Shown here: piece by piece, positions 1 to 5,282 of the stretch
Position numbering within the stretch: position 1 is the stretch's first letter
How the letters are laid out: every line of letters begins with the position of its first letter
NCBI GenBank assembly: GCA_003164415.1
Contig: PLTK01000128.1
Span: forward strand, 5,439 to 12,683
Length of the DNA stretch: 7,245 nucleotides
Source of the DNA: Methanobacterium sp.
GTDB lineage: Archaea; Methanobacteriota; Methanobacteria; Methanobacteriales; Methanobacteriaceae
Reading direction: 5' to 3'
The notes under the pieces: model-generated
Database searches by the model: none
Told to the model about the DNA's origin: nothing
What the model saw: the letters and a program-made list of their open reading frames with translations, nothing else
Position numbers and translations under genes: made by a program

Positions 1-1255
1 CCATTAAATGTATATCTGCTATTTTAAGGGGTTTAAGATATTTTCCACATTCTTTGAGCTGATTTTTTAATTTACTATCAATTTCAGGGTTTATAATTAT
101 TTTAGAGTTCCAATTAGTATTTATTCTGTAATCGGTACCTGAGTATTCGTCGAATTCGATGTTTCCACCAATTATCTTAATGATGTCCCCCTTTTTCAAG
201 TCCATATTGGCATCTTCATTCCACAGGGTGATCCTTATAGAACCAGTGTCATCTTCCATCTCTAGAGACCTGACCTGACCTGTTGACTCATCGTCTCTTA
301 TGAAGGTTATTGCATCATATATTTTGGAAATAACACCTATTACAGTAACGTCACGCATTTCATGGGCATCTCCAATTTTTTGCACAGTTTCAGTATACTC
401 TGGAAGGTCAAATTCCCCCTTCATTATTCTACCTACCCATGAATGGGTTAGTGATACTTCACCATCTCTTGTTCTTCCCATAGCACCCAATATTTTGACA
501 GAATCTCCTTCATTCAAGTCAAGATAGTCTAATATCTCTGTATCTCTGTTCCAGAGTGTATACTGTATTTTACCTGTTTTATCCTGTATTTCCATGGACA
601 AAACTTTTCCTTCCTTACCATTTTTATTGAAGGTTCTTGTTTTAGGAATGCGTACTATCCTTGCGATTACATTTACTGTTGTGTCTCCCTTAATGTCTGC
701 TATGTTTGTTATTTTATCGTCGTATTTAGGAAATGTTTGAAAATCTTCTTCTGGCAGTTTTTGTATTGTAGAATCCATTTTCATATGAAGTTCATCTTCT
801 CTGAATCCTTGTTTTACCTCTGCATTGTTTATTTTAATTACGTCTCCTTCTAAGATTTGTTTAAGGAATTTGATGTTTTCTGTCCAAAGTACAACACGTA
901 TTTCCCCTGTGTCATCTGAAATTATCATATTGGCCAGTTTGCCTTCTCTTCCCTTTTTACTTGTGAATTTTTTCACGTTAGAGATATGCATGACCCGTCC
1001 TGTAACACTGATGTTATCTCTACCACTTTCTAATTCGTTTATTTTATGGGCTTCATTTGCTTCTGAGAGGGGTTTGTTCTCTTCATTAATGTACTCACCA
1101 ATAATTGTACGTGCAATATCCAGCTCACTCATGAAACTAACATCTTCGTAATCGTGCTTCCTTTCTTCCATTTTCTTTAAGAAGTCTTCGTATGAGATTT
1201 TATCCTGTATCTTTTCATATTCGCTTTTTATTTCCTGATTAATCTCGCCGCTCAT
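1..1255 (-). CDS. rpa: Replication protein A (RPA), archaeal single-stranded DNA-binding protein, C-terminus cut by window edge
   Basis: This gene encodes the N-terminal 418 residues of an archaeal RPA, which coats single-stranded DNA in replication, repair and recombination. After a charged helical N-terminus (about residues 1-70) there are three OB folds, at about 72-165, 183-277 and 295-388. Each carries the same D-x-T-G-x-I-x(3)-L-W signature, with glycines at 117, 228 and 338 and tryptophans at 124, 235 and 345, a period of 110-111 residues. A fourth fold seems to begin near residue 408 (PLKIADI). Euryarchaeal RPAs of this type usually continue with another OB fold and a zinc finger, which would lie outside the window. 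I chose the ATG at 1255 because GGAGTGAGG lies just upstream. An in-frame ATG at 1288 would add 11 residues but has no ribosome-binding site and sits close to the expected transcription start. The gene is divergent from marR. The OB-fold family is certain; the exact start is less so. Confidence 0.93.
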   Translation of the reverse strand, partial: MSGEINQEIKSEYEKIQDKISYEDFLKKMEERKHDYEDVSFMSELDIARTIIGEYINEENKPLSEANEAHKINELESGRDNISVTGRVMHISNVKKFTSKKGREGKLANMIISDDTGEIRVVLWTENIKFLKQILEGDVIKINNAEVKQGFREDELHMKMDSTIQKLPEEDFQTFPKYDDKITNIADIKGDTTVNVIARIVRIPKTRTFNKNGKEGKVLSMEIQDKTGKIQYTLWNRDTEILDYLDLNEGDSVKILGAMGRTRDGEVSLTHSWVGRIMKGEFDLPEYTETVQKIGDAHEMRDVTVIGVISKIYDAITFIRDDESTGQVRSLEMEDDTGSIRITLWNEDANMDLKKGDIIKIIGGNIEFDEYSGTDYRINTNWNSKIIINPEIDSKLKNQLKECGKYLKPLKIADIHLM

Positions 1256-1307
1256 TTGGGTTCCCTCACTCCAATATTTCTCATCCATATTATATTTGAT
1301 TATAAGA

Positions 1308-1315
1308 TTAATATA
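1308..1315 (-). promoter_or_regulatory. Candidate TATA box for the RPA gene
   Basis: On the minus strand this reads TATATTAA, close to the archaeal TATA consensus. Transcription would be expected to begin about 25 nt downstream, near 1286, giving a leader of about 30 nt before the ATG at 1255. That supports the downstream start codon over the one at 1288. The surrounding DNA is very AT-rich, so other TATA-like strings exist, including one at 1290-1297. Confidence 0.4.
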
Positions 1316-1675
1316 CAACGATAATGATGTTTTGATTTTGGTTTATTAAATAAATTTTACAATTCATGTCGATAACATTATTCAACTATACTCTGATAAT
1401 CATTAGAATAATAGTTTTTATCTATTTAAATCTCCGTATACATGTGAACTGTTTCTTTGTCTACTGCTAATTTTAATATTCTTAGGCGAGTTAACTGCTG
1501 TATGGTTGTATTATTGGGGGTTTCTTCTAGATTTGTACTTACTTATGAATGTTTTAAAAATTAATTGTATTTTCAGAGGTTTTGGTCAACATTATTATTT
1601 CATATTATATATATTACTAGTGACAATATAATTATTACTATTTTGATATAGTTTCATTAATTTGAAATGGTAAGA

Positions 1676-1684
1676 TTAATATAA
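1676..1684 (+). promoter_or_regulatory. Candidate TATA box for marR
   Basis: TTAATATAA lies about 47-55 nt before the marR start, which puts the expected transcription start near 1705 and gives a leader of about 25 nt. A second TATA-like block, TTATATATATTA at 1605-1616, would give a leader of about 95 nt and is an alternative. The assignment rests on sequence and spacing only. Confidence 0.4.
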
Positions 1685-1688
1685 TAGT

Positions 1689-1704
1689 TAGTTTGATAAA
1701 ACTA
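1689..1704. promoter_or_regulatory. Inverted repeat, possible MarR operator
   Basis: TAGTTT-gata-AAACTA is a perfect 6-bp inverted repeat with a 4-nt spacer. A second, overlapping pair, AATAGTT (1683-1689) and AACTATT (1700-1706), brackets it. It lies between the candidate TATA box and the expected transcription start of marR, where binding of a dimeric winged-helix repressor would block transcription. MarR proteins commonly bind such palindromes in their own promoters. Binding here is an inference from position and symmetry, and AT-rich DNA produces short palindromes by chance. Confidence 0.4.
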
Positions 1705-1730
1705 TTTATTCTTAGAGGGGGTGTAAATTA

Positions 1731-2156
1731 ATGAATCAAGAGCTCGAACTCGTCGAATCAATGGATAAGTTAGGTGTGCTAATGAATAAATTTCAAACAG
1801 AGCTTTTAAATGGAGAATTAAAAGAATACACTCTAAGACAACTGTACTATATTGAATTAATTGATAAACATGAGGGAATTAGTGTTTCGGAAATATCAAA
1901 AACACTTGAACTTAAAAAATCCACGGTCTCGATAGCAATTAACCAACTACTGGAACTTGAAATTGTAACAAAAATCCAATCAAATACGGATAAACGTTTT
2001 TATTTCATTAAACTAACTCCAAAAGGTAAAGATATCATGAAAATGCATAAGCAGGTTCATCAAAATACAATTAAAAAGATTATAAATATTTTAAATCCCG
2101 GTGAGGTCGATAGTTTCATTAAAATTGTTGACAAGATCGCAGCTTTAAATCTATGA
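1731..2156 (+). CDS. MarR-family winged helix-turn-helix transcriptional regulator
   Basis: This 141-residue protein has the length and layout of a MarR repressor, which acts as a DNA-binding dimer in the cytoplasm. A helical N-terminal segment (about 1-45) is followed by the winged helix-turn-helix. The helix pair is around residues 50-75 (VSEISKTLELKKSTVSIAIN), the wing around 80-95 (TKIQSNTDKRFYFIKLT) contains the basic and aspartate residues typical of MarR wings, and then comes LTPKGK. A C-terminal helix (about 98-139) completes the dimerisation domain. The protein has no cysteine, so thiol-based redox sensing of the OhrR type is excluded; the ligand is unknown. GGGGGTG sits 8-14 nt before the ATG and makes the start secure. 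It lies between divergent RPA and downstream leuC, with inverted repeats in its own promoter. Autoregulation is likely, and control of leuCDB or RPA is possible. The family is clear, the target is not. Confidence 0.9.
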   Translation: MNQELELVESMDKLGVLMNKFQTELLNGELKEYTLRQLYYIELIDKHEGISVSEISKTLELKKSTVSIAINQLLELEIVTKIQSNTDKRFYFIKLTPKGKDIMKMHKQVHQNTIKKIINILNPGEVDSFIKIVDKIAALNL

Positions 2157-2158
2157 AT

Positions 2159-2166
2159 TTTATATA
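2159..2166 (+). promoter_or_regulatory. TATA box for leuC
   Basis: TTTATATA begins two bases after the marR stop codon and matches the methanogen TATA consensus. The expected transcription start is near 2188, leaving a leader of just under 30 nt that contains the AGGAG ribosome-binding site at 2203-2207. This suggests leuC has its own promoter and does not depend only on read-through from marR. Confidence 0.6.
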
Positions 2167-2215
2167 AACAAAATATTCTATTAATAAGTTGAAATTTAAT
2201 ATAGGAGAAATTTAA

Positions 2216-3466
2216 ATGGCAATGACAATGGCTGAGAAGATATTGGCAAAGGCTTCAGGTAATAAGGAGTCAGAAGCTGGAGAAATAATAATGGCAAATA
2301 TTGATGTTGCCATGACCCACGATTTAACTGGACCGTTATCAGTAGAATCATTCGAGAAGATAGGGCTTAAACAGGTATGGGATCCAGAGAAAATTGTAAT
2401 AGTCTTCGATCATCAAGTTCCAGCCGACTCAATAGATGCAGCAAACAACCACATGATAATGCGGAAATTTGTAAAGGAACAGGGAATCAACAATTTTTAC
2501 GATGTGAGAGAAGGTGTATGCCACCAAGTTCTGCCTGAAAAGGGACATGTAGTACCTGGAGAAGTTGTTGTTGGCACGGATTCTCATACTTGTACACACG
2601 GTGCGTTAGGTGCCTTTGCTACTGGAATAGGATCAACTGATATGGCAATGGTTTTTGCAACAGGAAAGCTGTGGTTCAAAGTACCTGAAACCATTAAATT
2701 CGAAATTACAGGAAAATTACAGGAAAATGTATTTGCTAAGGATGTAGTTCTAGATATAATAGGTAAAATAGGGGCTGACGGAGCTACTTACAAAGCCTGT
2801 GAATTTGGTGGAGAAACCACCAGGAACATGTCCATATCTGACAGGATGGTTCTATGTAACATGGCAATAGAGATGGGTGGTAAAACAGGTCTGGTTGAAC
2901 CAGATCAAAAAACAATAAATTATTTGAAGGGCCGATCAACCAAACCCTACGAAATCATGAAAACAGACAGTGACGCAAAGTCTCTCGAAACTATGTTTGT
3001 TGATGTTAACGAACTTGAACCACAGATAGCTTGCCCCCACAATGTAGACAATGTTAAACCAGTATCAGAAGTTGAAGGTACACACATAGACCAAGTATTC
3101 CTTGGATCATGTACTAATGGACGTTTAAGTGATCTTCGTACTGCAGCGAGGATCATGAAGGGGAAGGAGGTATCTAAAAATATTAGAATGCTCGTGATAC
3201 CGGCCTCTAGGGAGGTTTACACAAAAGCAATGGATGAAGGTCTTTTAAGAACTTTTGTAGATTCTGGTGCTCTAGTGTGCAATCCCTGCTGTGGACCATG
3301 TTTAGGTGGACATATTGGACTTGTAGGTCCGGGTGAAGTAAGCCTTTCAACTTCCAACAGAAACTTCAAGGGAAGACAGGGAAGCCCTGATGCAGAGGTA
3401 TATCTTAGTTCAGCAGCGGTCGCTGCAGCTTCAGCAATCACTGGAAAGATAACAGATCCTCGATAA
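2216..3466 (+). CDS. leuC: 3-isopropylmalate dehydratase (isomerase) large subunit, aconitase family
   Basis: The 416-residue protein is the large, [4Fe-4S]-bearing subunit of a methanogen-type isopropylmalate isomerase, which interconverts 2- and 3-isopropylmalate in leucine synthesis. It has the expected archaeal length and the family start (MTMAEKILAKASG). Motifs in order are THDLTGP (34-40), FDHQVP (64-69), the GTDSHTCTHGALG segment (120-132), GSCTNGR with cluster ligand C299, the C-x-x-C-C-G-P-C block (355-362) supplying C359 and C362, and the substrate-binding NRNFKGRQGSP (381-391). AGGAG at 2203-2207 fixes the first ATG. Homoaconitase large subunits of coenzyme B synthesis are close paralogues and cannot be excluded from this chain alone. 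The partner small subunit downstream looks like LeuD and tips the call. leuD follows after 68 bp with no terminator, so the two are probably co-transcribed. Confidence 0.88.
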   Translation: MAMTMAEKILAKASGNKESEAGEIIMANIDVAMTHDLTGPLSVESFEKIGLKQVWDPEKIVIVFDHQVPADSIDAANNHMIMRKFVKEQGINNFYDVREGVCHQVLPEKGHVVPGEVVVGTDSHTCTHGALGAFATGIGSTDMAMVFATGKLWFKVPETIKFEITGKLQENVFAKDVVLDIIGKIGADGATYKACEFGGETTRNMSISDRMVLCNMAIEMGGKTGLVEPDQKTINYLKGRSTKPYEIMKTDSDAKSLETMFVDVNELEPQIACPHNVDNVKPVSEVEGTHIDQVFLGSCTNGRLSDLRTAARIMKGKEVSKNIRMLVIPASREVYTKAMDEGLLRTFVDSGALVCNPCCGPCLGGHIGLVGPGEVSLSTSNRNFKGRQGSPDAEVYLSSAAVAAASAITGKITDPR

Positions 3467-3534
3467 ATCGAATATATTGACAGATTTTAAAAAAATAACA
3501 ATTAAATAATGATTTTTAGGGATGTGCAATAAAT

Positions 3535-4035
3535 ATGAAAGGAAAAGTTTGGAAATTTGGTGACGATGTCGATACCGATATAATCATACCTGGAAGATAT
3601 TTAGTATTAAGAGATGAAAAAGAACTTGCTGCATGTGTAATGGAAGGATGCGACCCTGAATTTTCGAAAAAAGTAAAAAAAGGCGATATAATCGTTGCGG
3701 GCAAAAACTTTGGCTGTGGATCATCAAGGGAACATGCTCCTATAGCTATTAAAGGTGCAGGAATATCTGCAGTTGTTGCAGAATCATTTGCAAGAATATT
3801 TTACAGAAACTCAATAAACATAGGACTACCCTTAATAGAAGTCAAGGAGATCTCACAACACATCTCTGAGGGAGATATAGTCGATATAAATATTGATGAA
3901 GGGATTCTAAAGGATTTAAAGACTAATGAAGAGTTTGAAATTAAACCTCTACCTGATTTCATGTTAGGAATAATGGAAGAAGGCGGATTAATAAACTTCC
4001 TTAAAAACCACTTAGAAGAAATAAAGGATGAATAA
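3535..4035 (+). CDS. leuD: 3-isopropylmalate dehydratase (isomerase) small subunit
   Basis: This 166-residue protein is the swivel-domain partner of LeuC and supplies substrate-recognition residues to the shared active site. FGDDVDTDIIIPGRYL (8-23) is the family hallmark, followed by GCGSSREHAP (60-69) and FARIFYRNSINIGL (85-98). The flexible loop after PGRYL reads V24-L25. In M. jannaschii the homoaconitase small subunit has Arg-Thr at this site (YLRT) and the isopropylmalate isomerase has Val-Tyr (YLVY), so this protein has the isomerase-like Val and lacks the arginine that favours tricarboxylates. REHAP is also the usual LeuD form. These features support leucine synthesis over coenzyme B synthesis. 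AGGGATGTG at 3518-3526 is a moderate ribosome-binding site for the ATG at 3535. The subunit family is certain; substrate specificity is inferred. Confidence 0.88.
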   Translation: MKGKVWKFGDDVDTDIIIPGRYLVLRDEKELAACVMEGCDPEFSKKVKKGDIIVAGKNFGCGSSREHAPIAIKGAGISAVVAESFARIFYRNSINIGLPLIEVKEISQHISEGDIVDINIDEGILKDLKTNEEFEIKPLPDFMLGIMEEGGLINFLKNHLEEIKDE

Positions 4036-4047
4036 ATGGGTTTAATA

Positions 4048-4080
4048 TTGGAAATATAAAATTAAACTTAAAGTTTCCAA
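4048..4080. repeat. Nested inverted repeats in the leuD-leuB spacer
   Basis: TTGGAAA (4048-4054) pairs with TTTCCAA (4074-4080). Partly inside it lies the near-perfect palindrome AAACTT-a-AAGTTT (4064-4076). An ATATAAA string at 4054-4060 could serve as a TATA box with transcription starting near 4083, giving leuB its own promoter within the operon. The repeats could be an operator, an mRNA hairpin or chance in AT-rich DNA. No long T-run follows, so an intrinsic archaeal terminator is unlikely. Confidence 0.35.
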
Positions 4081-4135
4081 ATTATTTATCCATGATACAA
4101 TAACATTTAATTTAAAACTTAAAAATGGTGTTCTT

Positions 4136-5125
4136 ATGTACAAAATAGCTGTTATACCCGGAGACGGAATAGGAAAAGAAGTAATGGAAGCCGCACTTCA
4201 TATATTAGATGCTTCTACCATTGAATTTGAATACACATTTGCTGATGCTGGAGATGAACTTGCTGATAAAACAGGCATACCACTACCACAAAAAACAATT
4301 GACTTAGTAAAACAATCACAAGCATGTTTATTTGGTGCTGCAGGTGAGTCAGCTGCAGATGTAATTGTTAAACTCCGAAGAGAACTTGACTTATATGTGA
4401 ATCTCAGACCTGTAAAATCCTATCCCGGTACCAAATCTTTATTCGAAGATATAGACTTGGTTATTGTCAGAGAAAATACAGAAGGACTCTACTCCGGAAT
4501 CGAAGAGTACACTGAAGAAGGAGCAACAGCGGTCCGTGTAATAACCAACAAGGCATCGGAGAGAATATGTCGATTTGCATTTGAATATGCGGTAAAAACT
4601 GACAGAAATAAAGTTACAGCTGTTCATAAGGCAAATGTACTGAAAAAAACTGATGGAATTTTCAAAGACAATTTTTATAAGGTTGCAGAAGAATTCAATG
4701 GAATAAAATCCGATGATAAATATGTAGATGCAACAGCAATGTTTTTAATAACCCAACCAAACATGTTTAGTGTGATCGTGACAACAAACCTCTTTGGTGA
4801 TATACTCTCAGATGAGGGGGCAGGACTTGTGGGCGGGCTTGGACTATTACCCTCAGCAAATATAGGTGAAAAATATGGTCTTTTTGAGCCGGTTCATGGT
4901 TCTGCACCATTAATCGCAGGTAAAGGAATTGCAAATCCCTCTGCCATGGTACTTTCAGCTGTTATGATGCTTGAATATTTGGGGGAGATTGAAGAAGCCA
5001 GAAAACTCGAAGAATCATTAATTGCTGTTTTGACAGAAGGTAAAATAGTGACCAAAGACCTGGGTGGAAATGCTTCAACAATGGAAATGGCAGCAGAAAT
5101 AAGGGCAAAATTTGTAAAGGAATAA
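4136..5125 (+). CDS. leuB: 3-isopropylmalate dehydrogenase, β-decarboxylating dehydrogenase family
   Basis: The 329-residue protein oxidises and decarboxylates 3-isopropylmalate to 2-oxoisocaproate, the step after LeuCD. It starts with the family motif IAVIPGDGIGKEV. By alignment with the Thermus enzyme, the substrate and catalytic residues are R81, R91, R112, Y119, K165, D198, D222 and D226, all present. Residues I77 and V78 occupy the positions that contact the isopropyl group, in keeping with a non-polar substrate. RENTEGLYSG (112-121) is of the archaeal and homoisocitrate type, so the coenzyme B paralogue AksF remains an alternative. The adenosine-binding segment reads HGSAPLIAGKGIANP (254-268): leucine 259 replaces the aspartate usual in NAD enzymes, and the lysine of NADP enzymes is absent too. 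GGTG at 4127-4130 is a modest ribosome-binding site. The gene follows leuD after 100 bp and is followed by a terminator. Confidence 0.85.
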   Translation: MYKIAVIPGDGIGKEVMEAALHILDASTIEFEYTFADAGDELADKTGIPLPQKTIDLVKQSQACLFGAAGESAADVIVKLRRELDLYVNLRPVKSYPGTKSLFEDIDLVIVRENTEGLYSGIEEYTEEGATAVRVITNKASERICRFAFEYAVKTDRNKVTAVHKANVLKKTDGIFKDNFYKVAEEFNGIKSDDKYVDATAMFLITQPNMFSVIVTTNLFGDILSDEGAGLVGGLGLLPSANIGEKYGLFEPVHGSAPLIAGKGIANPSAMVLSAVMMLEYLGEIEEARKLEESLIAVLTEGKIVTKDLGGNASTMEMAAEIRAKFVKE

Positions 5126-5159
5126 ATAAATTTTATTTGAATAATTAAATATTTTTTTT
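5124..5159 (+). terminator. Terminator after leuB
   Basis: AAATAAA-t-TTTATTT (5124-5138) overlaps the leuB stop codon and is followed by a run of eight T residues at 5152-5159. Oligo-T on the non-template strand is the main intrinsic termination signal in archaea. It would separate the leu genes from the desulfurase unit. The weak A/T stem may be incidental. Confidence 0.6.
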
Positions 5160-5206
5160 AAGAAATAAGTAGTACAAGTTATTGAATATATGTTCCATTA
5201 GGATCA

Positions 5207-5224
5207 TTTATTTAGAGAAATAAA
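5207..5224. repeat. Inverted repeat upstream of the cysteine desulfurase
   Basis: TTTATTT-agag-AAATAAA has perfect 7-bp arms around a 4-nt loop, centred about 67 bp before the likely start codon at 5283. It lies in the 151-bp leuB-desulfurase spacer where a promoter is expected and could be an operator. Low sequence complexity makes chance occurrence quite possible. Confidence 0.3.
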
Positions 5225-5271
5225 ATTATAGAAAATAGAATATGGTAAATAATAATCTGAAACTAAAATTT

Positions 5272-5275
5272 GGAG
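5272..5275 (+). promoter_or_regulatory. Ribosome-binding site deciding the desulfurase start
   Basis: GGAG ends one base before the ATG at 5277 but seven bases before the in-frame ATG at 5283. The latter spacing is normal, so translation probably starts at 5283 and the first two codons of the longer reading frame are untranslated. Confidence 0.65.
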
Positions 5276-5282
5276 CATGAAC

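Larger units (their letters stand above)
1289..1730. other. Long divergent intergenic region between RPA and marR
   Basis: This stretch of about 440 bp lacks any convincing gene and holds the divergent promoters of RPA and marR. It is strongly AT-rich, with a slightly less AT-rich core near 1431-1515. It contains five copies of the hexamer AACTAT or its complement ATAGTT, at 1384-1389, 1411-1416, 1648-1653, 1684-1689 and 1700-1705. It also contains inverted repeats: ATTATTC (1377-1383) with GAATAAT (1406-1412), TTTCA (1652-1656) with TGAAA (1663-1667), and TAGTTT (1689-1694) with AAACTA (1699-1704). A small RNA in the core cannot be excluded, but I see no recognisable RNA fold or family. Confidence 0.6.

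Noticed and set aside
825..1151. 108-codon plus-strand reading frame
   Set aside because: It is antisense to RPA, whose minus-strand frame shows three clear OB-fold motifs; the plus-strand product has no recognisable domain or good ribosome-binding site.
1286..1288. Alternative RPA start codon giving 11 more residues
   Set aside because: It is in frame but has no Shine-Dalgarno sequence and falls at about the predicted transcription start; GGAGTGAGG supports the start at 1255.
1366..1470. 34-codon hydrophobic reading frame in the RPA-marR intergenic region, starting MSITLFNY
   Set aside because: It has no ribosome-binding site, overlaps the inverted repeats, and its Ile/Phe/Leu-rich content is what AT-rich DNA gives by chance.
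2947..3441. Two minus-strand reading frames (2947-3156 and 3217-3441)
   Set aside because: They are shadows of leuC in the region of its cluster-binding motifs, with no independent start signals.
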